Shown here: piece after piece, positions 1-10,250 of the stretch
Numbering within the stretch: the stretch's first letter is position 1
Layout: each line of letters opens with the position of its first letter
Assembly: GCA_002633005.1 (NCBI GenBank)
Contig: NMRA01000020.1
Span: 1,159,083-1,210,626 of the forward strand
Source of the DNA: Phoronis australis
Taxonomy: Eukaryota > Phoronida > Phoronidae
DNA: 51,544 bases
Direction of reading: 5' to 3'
The notes under the pieces: model-generated
The model's database searches: none
Told to the model about the DNA's origin: nothing
The model's input: the letters and a program-made list of their open reading frames with translations, nothing else
Program-made: the position numbers and the translations under genes

Positions 1-215
1 GCCACTCACGATTCGCACCCGAAGAACCACCGCCATTTTGAACTTGCCGTGAACCTGGAAGTACAATTCCTTCAGGAACCCAGGCTAAGAAAACGCCCGA
101 CAGTGTGAATGGAAGAGTGCCTGTCAATGAGATAAATATAACTAGAGTTGACATCACGTGGTTTTCGTTGTGCGAAGTGGTCCGCTATCTTGCTGATGGA
201 CGATAGTGGGGCGTC

Positions 216-295
216 ATGCCCGTTTATTGTGTAGCATTTAACTGCAAAAATGTCAGGACAGAAGAGTCTAAGCAACGAAATATCACATTTCATAG
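216..295 (+). CDS. THAP-type zinc-finger N-terminal exon (partial)
   Basis: The ATG at 216 opens a short reading frame beginning MPVYCVAFNCKN and ending ITFHR at a GT donor after 295 (phase 2). A start Met followed by Cys-x4-Cys and, about 15 residues later, an FHR motif is the classic beginning of a THAP (C2CH) DNA-binding domain. The second half of the domain (Trp, Cys-x2-His, AVPTIF-like motif) should follow in the next exon, but none is visible between 300 and 690. Either that exon is lost or the exon is orphaned. The exon at 699-1142 is of the kind that follows a THAP domain, so the two probably belong together. Family assignment is good; functionality is doubtful. Confidence 0.55.
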
Positions 296-698
296 GTAAT
301 AGTGTCGTGGTGCTTGTTATTGTTAATGTTTGGTGTAGTGATGACAGCACTGTACTTGTGTCGCAGGTATGTATGACACTGGCCCTGCTACAGATATTAG
401 TGATGACAGCACTGTACTTGTGTATGACCTATAGTTCTTTTCTAGAAGCTGTTTAATTGCTTATGAACAGACCATATTATCAAAGCCAATAGTTACTGAA
501 GTGCTGAGGTAAGACCATCAACTAAAAAAGTGTAGCAGCCAAGTGTTTATCTCCAACTAAGCGAATCAATACACACACACGCACTCGCCTTGGTGGAAAA
601 ATTGGTATTAGTGTGTTATGTCCAACTGTTTAATTTTCGTCCAAAGAGGTATTGTAAACAGCAGTACATTGCGGTTGACTTGTCACCCTCCCTTTTAG

Positions 699-1142
699 GA
701 TCATGCCTACCAGCTCCCTACTGCTATAGAACTGAAGACACGTCTGGACTTAGTCAATGAGAGCCGAGAAAGTTTGGTTAGTGGAAGCCCCCAGTCTAGT
801 GATTCAGAACAGTTTTATCACTTACTGAAACTTAAAAACAATGGTGGACTTATGGTGCCATCACCTGGCGTTGTCCATATTTTGACCTGTGCGGAGAAGG
901 CATGGAGGAGAGGAATGAATGTCCTGTCAGCCAGTTCAATCTGTTCTGTTGAACAGATAAGTGTTAGTGTTAAGGCAGAATGTGCCAGCAGTGACCTACT
1001 GCATTTGAAGGAGCATGCTACCGAGATGCAACATGGTATTGACAATCATTATTTTGAATTGATCGACTTGTTAGTAGCTAAGTTTTATGATATTAGGATG
1101 AACCATGCTGCAAGACTCCACGCTGCATCATTCAATACATGA
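699..1142 (+). pseudogene. THAP/P-transposase-like downstream exon, prematurely stopped
   Basis: A TTTTAG acceptor at 693-698 precedes an open frame that starts DHAYQLP, the kind of sequence found right after a THAP domain. It continues through an acidic/polar linker (SGSPQSSDSEQF) and a segment NNGGLMVPSPGVVHIL. It ends in DNHYFELIDLLVAKFYDIR, which resembles the C-terminal region of P-element/THAP9-like transposases (recognised by pattern, not by search). The frame stops at 1140-1142, just inside the second unit of a 52-bp tandem repeat. The same frame resumes in the fourth unit and runs to the stop at 1389-1391. The catalytic part of a transposase is absent, so this is a relic or a domesticated fragment. 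The frame is coding-like; the exact family is uncertain. Confidence 0.5.
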
Positions 1143-1296
1143 TATTAGGATGAAACATGCTGCAAGACTCCACGCTGCATCATTCAATACATGATATTAG
1201 GATGAACCATGCTGCAAGACTCCACGCTGTATCATTCAATACATGATATTAGGATGAACCATGCTGCAAGACTCCACACTGCATCATTCAATACAT
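1089..1296 (+). repeat. 52-bp tandem repeat, four units
   Basis: Four units of 52 bp start at 1089, 1141, 1193 and 1245 and differ by only a few bases. Each contains GATATTAGGATGAAC near its start. The first unit lies in the open frame of the THAP/transposase-like exon. 52 is not a multiple of 3, so each added unit shifts the frame, and three added units (156 bp) restore it. Confidence 0.95.
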
Positions 1297-1391
1297 GTAA
1301 CGGAGGCAGAAACTTACCAAACTCATTTTGTTCAAAGGCCAGTGAGTGTCATGGTAGTCCTATAAAACAGCATATTTGGTTCCAATTGTGA

Positions 1392-3010
1392 TTTTTTTTG
1401 ATGTTGATGTGATGTGCTAGTTTTTAGTTGTCCAAATTCCGGGATAAAAAAATCCTTATTATGCCAGGTTTAACTGGTCGGTACACATTTCTCCCAGCAT
1501 CGCTTGATGCCGACTGAAATGGTACAGGTTCTCTTTCCCTGTGCCATATGATGCCAGCTGAACTTGGTCGAATTTTTCTGTCTATGAAGAAAGCCGGCAG
1601 TTTTCAAAAATGACCCGTACACTTAGCACCAATTATGTAATTTTTGGCCTTTTGAGCTTTCAAGTATGGAATTTGTTTGAATTCCTGGCCAAAATTTCTG
1701 AAAAGGAGTGGATGGTCGTTGATGATTTTTAAAGGAGAAAATAATTATTTGCATTTTTCTTAGTTCGCATATAATTATACCTTCCAAGCCCTGTGCAACT
1801 GTGTTTTTAACTGAAAATATAATTGAAATAAAACAACATTGCAGGGGAGAATTTAATAGCAGAAACAATTGTTCAGCTCATTTAGTCCCTATAAAGATAT
1901 GTCAAGTTTTTAGTATTAACTTGCCAAATTAGAAAACATGAAATGAGTTGAACCCTGAAGTCGACATTAGCAAACCATGTTCTTCAGCCAGCTCGAATGG
2001 ATTCATCAACAGGAAATGGACTTAGCTTGTTACTGTGTCTGTTATGTTACCTTAGTCCATGGTCTACAAGCAGTCAGATTAGCTTAAAGGAAAAACAGCA
2101 AAATTGTGCAAAAATTGCCTTAGCAGACTGACATTTTTTTCTTGAAGTACATTTCATAAAAGCTTTGTTACTTACTGAGCTGTTGCAGACAAAGTTTGTT
2201 GAGTACATAAAGTTTTAAAGAACATACGAACAATGTGTTGTTTGTACACGCCATGGTAACTGGTTGTGAGTGGCTGTTGTTATTCTTTAGTTGGTTTTGG
2301 CATCGCCTTCTCTGTTGGCCTAGCCACTCTTAAGATAATTATGTTAATTGACAGATATCTTCTCACTGGAAGAGGGCATATACATGTAGCAACGACTTTT
2401 GGACGGCCGATTACTGTTGCGCCTCTTAATGGCAGTTTTGTTTTTGTTGCGTGTGAGTTTTTAGTATCACAATACCATTATGATATTTGGAATAAATTGA
2501 AACCTGTTTGGATTGGCCTCTCAATGTGTTGTTTCTGAGGTTAAAAGTTTTTGTTACCCTTGTCATTCTAAATGTTATTGATGGAAAAATTTGCGATTCC
2601 ATGCATGATGGGCAGAACCAATTAAGGGGGTATATTGGTATAAAGATTAACATTGTGCCTACTTTGTTTAAAATTCTGAATCCACCCAATCACTGCTGTA
2701 TTTTGACACAGGTTCTATGATACACTGGTTTGAATTTTGAGACAGTAGAGTGTCAAAATGTACACAATTAGTCTTCCACTTAATAGGGTAAACACGAAGA
2801 GTATCACTGAGGTATGACCAACAGTTACACAGATTTATTTGTGACGGCACAATCATAAAGAAATAAATACAGGCCAACACCTTCTTTCCATTTTCTAAAA
2901 CGTGTATACATGTTCTTGGTTGATACAACTTGAAGTAGACAATTGCAACCAGTTTTAGGGAATTTCTATCCTTGCATATGCTACTTCGGCGGCAGCAGTG
3001 TTTCATGGAA
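1392..3010. other. Intergenic or intronic stretch, no gene recognised
   Basis: AT-rich sequence with only short, compositionally ordinary open frames on both strands (for example 2266-2538 plus and 2668-3006 minus). None shows a recognisable domain or a convincing splice context. Confidence 0.6.
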
Positions 3011-3013
3011 ATT

Positions 3014-3310
3014 CATTAGCGGATTTAGGGGGATGGCCCCGGGCCGCGCTCCTCCCTTCCCTTGTCTGCCGAAAAAATAGAACATCAAAAGCGTCAGTAA
3101 ATATTGAGTTCGTTAAGTAACCCCAGTAATTAACATGCGGTTGAAACAAGATTTAACAATGTGTGCAGTCTTAGTTTATGTGCGTGTGCAAGTGTCAGAT
3201 CGCCGGCGCAATCGGTTTCCCATCTTTTTTTTCCGAGCTCCCCAATTTTAGGCTGGGTGCGCCCACGCAATTGTGCTTTGTGCGATTCCCGCGGAGACTA
3301 AATGTTGGGC
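3014..3310 (-). repeat. Dispersed repeat end with GCGGATTTAGGGGG motif
   Basis: A GC-rich island begins with GCGGATTTAGGGGG next to a C/G run (CCCCGGGCCGC). The same terminal motif, in the opposite orientation (CCCCTAAATCCGCCTATG), occurs near 8904-8918 and 10231-10248, again beside G/C homopolymers. This identifies a dispersed repeat family. Its class is not determined. Confidence 0.45.
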
Positions 3311-4190
3311 CGGCCCCCTTATGATATCCTAGATGCGCCTCTGAAATTTCAGCTCAACTATTTTCAAGGTTCAGGGGAAGTTCATAAAATTACCCGATGT
3401 ATTAAGTAGGATCTCTTTTGGCTAAAGCTGACAAAAATTAACTTCATGTATACTTAGGGAATGCAATGGTTGATGGGAGTGTCTCCCCCCTGATCGTCCT
3501 ATCCGGCTTGTAAACAACTAATAATCAAGTTCTGTACATTTATAAGGTTAGTTCAAACAAAATGTGTTAATGGCTAGATTCTCATGTGGCTAGTAAAGGC
3601 ACCGAGGTATTTTCAAACTATTATAAAGTATATGCGCTGCAATTCGTAAACTGGCAAGAGATCCCAGGGCATAACGGCAGCTATTCACGGTCAAATAATT
3701 GGGAAATTATTTTTTTTCTCGGCCTTATAATGACCGTTTAAGCAACGCAAGGGTCACGTATTTACGTTGCTTTATGTTACCGACATTTTAAAACCTCGCT
3801 AGTATTCAAAATTTTAAATTTTATTATGAAAATTGCCCGGCTTCCATAAGGCCACTGTGCTTTTGATTACAAATCGTCCATCATCAATATGGCGGACCGC
3901 GTGTCACACGCTGTCTGGCTTGCGAGTATAGTCGTGTCATCTCTATGTATATAGCTCATTGGTGCCTGTTACCAGTCTGCAAACGGGATAAAATAATCGA
4001 CAGTGCGCCTTAATTTTAATAAAATCAAAATACGGACAACTATATTGAATTTGCTGAAGAAATGTGGCGAATAAATTTTGTCAGAAATTATTTTGCCAGA
4101 CTCGGGACCGCAGCCTATCGGACCCGGTGCATTACAGCGTCCTGTCGTTCAGTAACTTTTCCAGACGTGAGGGGTGCTGAACGTGCGATA
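3311..4190. other. No gene recognised
   Basis: Ordinary AT-rich sequence. No domain-bearing frame, RNA gene or structured repeat was found. Confidence 0.5.
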
Positions 4191-4194
4191 ATAT

Positions 4195-4415
4195 CTGGCT
4201 TAACTTACAGTTTTATCAGCCCACCACCAGTCAGGCTAGATACGATCTGATCGGAGATTAGAGCAATAATCAAACAAAAGAGCGCAGGCCCTCCAACCAT
4301 CAACGTCAGAATGGAGTTAATTGGCTACGGGGGGTAAACGTCCCAACTTGTTGTTGGGCTATACAATCGAACAGGTTGGGAACAACGGGATGTCGCCGTC
4401 ATGGCGGATCGAGAC
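4195..4415 (-). repeat. Dispersed repeat copy 1 (partner at 18193-18400)
   Basis: Read on the minus strand, this segment matches 18193-18400 over about 200 bp, including GGCGACATCCCG, CCCAACAACAAGTTGGG and CGATCAGATCGTATC. Divergence is roughly 10-15% with small indels. CCCAACAACAAGTTGGG is itself partly palindromic. The copy in gene A intron 1 is absent from gene B, so the element has moved or been lost since the duplication. Confidence 0.7.
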
Positions 4416-4439
4416 CAGACACTGGCGAACGGTTGCAAG

Positions 4440-7400
4440 CTGTTTTGTCGAAATAAAATGTTCAAATCATAAATGCCGCATATATTCAAAGGTATTTTCA
4501 GACACTTGCATGAAATTACGGGCTGGATAGTCCTGTGTCACACTGCTGCGGCAGACCTTTGGGCCCGTTCCAACAAAACTTACTTAGCTAAGACAAATCT
4601 TAAATTATAGAAAATTTTAAAATAAAAATTAGATTTGTCTCAAAACCAATTCAAGAAGGAGACCTAATAAGTTTGACATTAGTGTATGTCCTAAATTTTG
4701 TCTTAATTTTGGCTAACTTTCCAAATGTGGTAGTTTCAAAGTTTGGAATTTAAGACAAATCTTAGACTTAAGTCAAAAATGAACTTAAGTCAGTTTCTTG
4801 GAACAAGCCCCTTAGCTAGCCTCAGTGCCAGCTACCAGTGAAGACTATCGTCAAAATACAGCTTGTTAGTAGGCCTATAGGCTACAGCTTTGCGCCAAGG
4901 CTACCCTAAGGCGTAACTGGTCGCTGGCCACAGCGCTCTCTCAAACGAGGTTTATTTAGAACTTGGGTACTTCTGCGGTACTGTGCAAAGTTGTTGGCTT
5001 CCAATAGAGATTTGCCCAGACTTTGTATGAGCGCACCAAGCCTAAAAGAATGGGGGGCTGGAATTTTTGGGAATGTCTATCTTTTATTATAAGATTCACT
5101 GGGTATGTTCAGAGCTGTGGATTGGTACTTCCTGTCTTCTAGTGGAATACTGTCTCATTTTCTACTTTTTTCGGAAATCATCGTGCTTCTCTGACTGAGA
5201 CAGACTTTTTTCCAGTTCTCCAAATATTGGGCTCGTTCAAGCACATAAGTATGACAAGTTCAATACAAAATGTTACCATTTTTTATTCATTAACCCAAAA
5301 TGGTGCAAAATTTTAACATAATAAGTAACTTATAATGCACAATACTTTACAACATTTAACATTACAAATAATTCAACAGCAAAAGTTTCCATATGATATT
5401 AAAGTGGACATACATGTAACTATTTCCATGGTGACCGAATAGTGTTTCCTAACACCAGAATTTGAGAGGCATGATTAAAAAATATGAAGTTGCAAGGAAC
5501 AAGAATTGGAGGCTTGAAGCTTCACAATCCAATATAGCTTATTTTTCAAATTAAGATTATTCATATTGTTGACTTGATAACCTGAATTAAGAAGAAATAA
5601 GTTACAAAACATGACTTGAAAGCAATTGAGACTTAAAATTTAGAAAAATCTGAATTATTTTGTGACACCGAATCAAGCCTTGAACAGCAGTTGACATTCA
5701 AACAGAAATGATTTCAAAATTAATTCAACTACTTTTTTAGCTTAGTGTAAGATCACATGAATGGGAAATTCACAGTAAAATAATTCGAATATATCTTATA
5801 TTTTTGCACAAAAACACAAAAATGGAACAACGTTGCTTTTTGTAGCAACGTTTGGCAAATTGTATCAACGTTAAATCTTCACAAATTACAAAGTAGCCGA
5901 TTGAACATGCCTTTCAGTTCAGCAAAAGTCGCCATGTTGTCGGTGCCGCCAGACTGAGAAATGAGACGAAGTCCTACGGTAATTGTGAGCACATTTATCA
6001 CTTAATGAGTAACAACTGCGGGGCTGAAATTTGGTGAACACTGTTGAATCGTGCAGAGTAGAAAGTAAAGATATGTCTAAATAAATGTCACCGTAAATTA
6101 TTGGCGAAAACAATTTACACACAGTTTTAAACTCGTAACTTATCCCGCTGTCCTCCAATATGGCCGACGCGATCCAAATAAAGTGACCCAAATTTCGCCA
6201 CAAAAATTGCAATAACTTTACACTGGTTGCCCCGATTTTGATACTTTTTCGATTTTCACTGAGTAGAATGCACTACTTTTCCGATGATAGCAAAGTACTT
6301 TTTCAAAACGAGAAAAAAAATCAACACGAAAAAAATTGGTACGACTCATATTGGTTCCTACATAAGGAACTAAACACCAATGCTATAATAAGTACGCGTA
6401 ACATTCCAAAAAAATTCAACGACCAATAACTACAAACTACAAAAACACTACATATGCAAACGAATCACGAGATATTACTAATAAAACAATATAATGAAGA
6501 CTTTTAGAGCAAGCGAAAGCACATTCAGTTACAAGGAAAAAATGGCGGCGTTCAGGACAAGTTCCTGAACTGATGAGCCGAAAATGTGGGTACGGAAATA
6601 ACCGATGACAGCCGGTAATCATACGCTCAGAGAGTAGGGTCAAATACTGTTAAAAATCGCTTTTGGCAAGAAAGGCGAAAAGAATATAAAGACAGGGTGT
6701 CGAAAATAAGATTTTATGTAGTAAGTATTTTCGGATACTGGAACCACATGGGCATTTTGCAACCAGGTCTGTAATAACATCAAAGAATTTGCAACAAATG
6801 ATTTCACTGCCTTTTCAAATATCCAAATACTGAGTTAGAGTTGGTTTAGCTGTCAGGGAGTGCAGTTGTGTCAGAAGAGCACTTATGAAGTATGGTTTTC
6901 GAGTGTGGTGTAGCTCTAACAGAAGTTTGGTATGTATGTACTCTGGTTGACGGTTGCTTGATAAACTTTTCTTGCAAATGTTTTTTCTTTTAACAGGTAT
7001 GTTTACCGTGTAATTGTAAGAGAAAACAAGAGTCAGTAGAAACTGTTGACTATGCAGGTAATATATGAAGTTGGAACGCCTTTCATCCTCCGTAGTATAT
7101 CAATTCATAATTGTTGTTATAGGATCAACTCACATTTTGTGTCAGCTTGAATGAGAGGTGTGGGCTGCAAAATCAACATGAACTTGATGTTATGACAAAT
7201 ATTGAATCAGTCGTGGTAATTCAAAAATGTTACAAAGTGCATCTGTTCTTTACTTCATAAACTGTCTTCAAGCAACTGGCATGACTCAAAAGCTAACTTA
7301 TACACATGTATGCACATGATATAGCAGCTTAAGCACTTCGAACTTGTATGTTGAACCATTTTCTTATTTCTGTGTTAATGTTATTCTAGATGTAATGAAA

Positions 7401-7650
7401 TTTAGTGACAACTGTGTGTGGTAAGAATTGGATAGTTACATTAACCTTTTAAAGATTCTGTATCATTATCACAGTTTGGATTATTTACATGTAACAATAC
7501 ACAGTGACTTAACGAGGAAATCCCTTTATACATTTACTTTCAGTATGGATGCCCATGGTGGATGGTGAGCTGCTATAAACAAGAACGTTATGGCTTGTAC
7601 ACGGCCTCAGGCTAAATGTGGGGTCGCTACCATGGCAATGACACAGATAA
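4440..7650. other. Long stretch without recognisable genes
   Basis: AT-rich sequence with several motifs related to AGACAAATCTTA around 4580-4770, in both orientations. Open frames are short (up to 97 codons, minus strand 5919-6212) and match no family I know. I see no RNA gene or transposon ends. Confidence 0.5.
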
Positions 7651-7654
7651 CAAG

Positions 7655-7905
7655 CTAGCGTGGCAAAAGCGCCACGTTCGACACGCTAGCGTGTCCAAAG
7701 CGCCACGTTCGACACGCTAGCGTGTCAAAAGCGCCACGTTTGACACGCTAAGCGTGTGAAACGAGGAGTATTGGAACGAAAATTACACTTTTTTGACACG
7801 TTTGGCACGCTACATTCTACACGTTTAACACGCCACGTTTTACACGTTTGACACGCTTTTAGGGCGTTCCAATACTCCACGTTTTTATAGCGAGTCAAAC
7901 GTGTC
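7655..7905. repeat. Palindrome-rich array (GACACGCTAGCGTGTC)
   Basis: A perfect 16-bp palindrome GACACGCTAGCGTGTC occurs at 7680-7695 and 7711-7726 (period 31 bp), with a degenerate third copy at 7742-7758. The copies are joined by AAAGCGCCACGTT spacers. Downstream are variants of ACACGTTTGACACG to about 7905. A 14-bp perfect inverted repeat (GGAGTATTGGAACG at 7765-7778, complement at 7865-7878) encloses the second half. GC content is well above the surroundings. It could be a short foldback element or a protein-binding array. Confidence 0.7.
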
Positions 7906-8836
7906 AAATCCTTACCCGGGTATACATGTAACGCTCTTTCGCATCCACCCTTGTCCTTTGTCACAAGGTTTTGGCTGCTAGTCATTTATGGGTTCTCAAG
8001 CACGCTTGCACAATGTGATACGGTGATTTACTCGTTGGATGTGAGGTTTCTGTGAAGACTGGCACGAGAGAGGTACAAAACAATTCTCAAGTCAGGCTCT
8101 TATTGGTTACTGTAGATATGTAGGATCTCTTGAGTATGAACCGAAAACATCAAATCACTTTGATTATTACATTATGACATCGCAAAATAATTAAGTAAGA
8201 AAAATCAGAAAGTTCTGTTCAGAAAAAAGATTATAGACTTCATCGCCATCGGATGCCCGTCTACAATCTAGGTTTTCTTTTACCTGGAAACTGCCTTCTA
8301 ACCACTCCAGAGCTGCAGTAACAGTTGGCAGAGTTGCTGTTTGTTGTCATCGTTTGCAAGAAAAGTTTTGGAGTCACACGGCTTATGTGTAGATGGTCCA
8401 CCCATTTTTTTTTTCTCTGAACTGCCAAGTCACGAACGCTCCTGGGCTTTGACAAATTAAGAGTGGTAGCTGTCAGTTGAGAACATGAGGTGCTTCTTCG
8501 ACACCATTTGATCAAGTGAGTTCCTCACAGTCGACACACCGACGATACTATTACACTCTGTGGGGAACGACATTTGTAACGTTGGTAGGTCTTTGATTTG
8601 ATTTGGTCGTATCTTTTTTCTACTTTTGGCTTTCAAACGTGCCAAATCGACTTTCTTAAGTGCAAAAAAAAAACAGAGAAAAGCCAGCCGAACTCACGGC
8701 CAGACTCGATGGTCCTGTCAGTCATCGCATGTTCTACGTTCAGATCGAATCGAGCTTGTTTAAACTGGGTCGAGGAGGTCGCGGGTCGAGAAGTTGTCAG
8801 TGGGGTGCGGATCGAGGGTGTTTCAGCCATATAATG
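7906..8836. other. No gene recognised
   Basis: Several short overlapping open frames on both strands (8261-8515 minus, 8457-8645 minus, 8598-8834 plus) show no recognisable domain. The end of this stretch resembles the sequence before the repeat copy at 10127, so part of it may belong to that dispersed element. Confidence 0.4.
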
Positions 8837-8922
8837 TTAATTACCGGGGTTAATTAATAAACTCAACATTTCCCTACGCCCGGTCCCCCTGCCCCCCCTC
8901 CCCTAAATCCGCCTATGCCATG
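8837..8922 (+). repeat. Dispersed repeat end, copy 2
   Basis: TTAATTACCGGGGTTAATTA, then AAACTCAACATTTCC, a C-rich tract and CCCCTAAATCCGCCTATG. The same series occurs at 10131-10248. This is one end of the family seen in reverse at 3014. Confidence 0.6.
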
Positions 8923-9552
8923 CTACAGAATCCGTAGCCAGCCAGTTATATCAACAGACTGTCGTATATACAGCTTTGTACCAAGGCTACAGAATCCGTA
9001 GAAATGCGACAATGTTCCTGCAACAACGCTACAACAGACGTATTCGCCGGAGCTGTCATCAACGGTGGCACTTATAACCACAGGCGTCCTCAGCTTCTGA
9101 TCGTCCCCAATACACTATATAACACTACAAGGTATGACACTTCGGACTAGAAATTCCACGGGTGCTTCACGTCAGCCGTCCATAGCAAAGATAAAACTCA
9201 ATAAATTTACACAAAACAGAGGTTCAACAAACCATGAAGAATTGTTCTTTCTCCTTTAATAATACTATTTACGGTGTCCTGCTCGACGGATTTCGGAAGA
9301 AATTCGCGGTAAAAGCACAAAAATCTTCCCAAAAAGCTCGTCCGGAGAAACTCCTTGGTCCCACGCGCAGGGTACGGAATTATCCGATGAGTTACCGATG
9401 AACGGCAATTGCCGAGTTATCGATGCCGTGACTTTCCGTGATGAAATTTTTCTGTTTTTTCCTCTAAAAATCAAGCATTTTCCTTGATTCCTGAAGTATT
9501 ACCCAAGAAAAAAGGCAAAAAAACACAGAGAACGTGTCAAACAGGAAACACT

Positions 9553-9628
9553 GGACATACCACAGACTCGAACTCACGACCCGGCGGATAGAGCGCGCGT
9601 GCGTTACCACTACACCACCACGATTTCA
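9553..9628 (-). repeat. tRNA-like sequence (SINE head or tRNA pseudogene)
   Basis: On the minus strand an A-box-like TGGTGTAGTGG (9607-9617) is followed at tRNA spacing by a B-box-like GAGTTCGAGTC (9565-9575), as in RNA polymerase III internal promoters. I could not fold a complete cloverleaf, so this is more likely a tRNA-derived SINE head or a decayed tRNA than a working gene. Confidence 0.55.
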
Positions 9629-10126
9629 CTCCCACTTAGTTACTAAAAGAGCTACTTATTTATGGTCCACAGCGTTTGCGCGCGAAACCTACTTCTTTTT
9701 GTAATGCTTACTTATTTTATGTTTTGTGCAATCGGTTTGTAACACATTTGTTGTATTTAGAATAGTCTTCAATTGCTCAAAAGACCAAATCCGTTTTTCG
9801 TGTTGGCAATAATGACGGGATATTTTTGGAAATCGTCTTAAGTTAAGGTTTGACAAAGAGAGAATTATGAGTTTCAGAGTGATTCACTAAAGCTTCGATT
9901 AAAATTCACATCTTACCAGCAGCTTCTGTTTTTTCATCGTCACTCAGGTTCCATTTTCTTTAAAAAATGAAGTAATTCTCTTTATTGCACAGTGGAGCAG
10001 ACGACGGAAACGGAGTCCTAGTGCGCAGCGCCACCGCCGATCGCCTGGGATATCGCGGGAGAGCTTAGTACTTTGCCGTGTTCCGAATTTGACACTTGAA
10101 ATTGGATCTGAGCNGTTTCATTCGTA

Positions 10127-10250
10127 TAGTTTTAATTACCGGGGTTAATTACTAAACTCAACATTTCCGCTACGCTCTTGCTGTTTTATTTTTTGCGGCA
10201 GCCAAGGGGGGGGGACCGGGCTCCCTATGCCCCCCTAAATCCGCCTATGA
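10127..10250 (+). repeat. Dispersed repeat end, copy 3
   Basis: Same series as 8837-8922, starting TTAATTACCGGGGTTAATTA. It has an extra segment, a run of eight G, and the terminal CCCCCCTAAATCCGCC. An undetermined base (N) lies just upstream at 10114. Confidence 0.6.

Noticed and set aside
5919-6212. 97-codon minus-strand frame as a gene
   Set aside because: No domain, no splice context, and composition like the surrounding AT-rich DNA.
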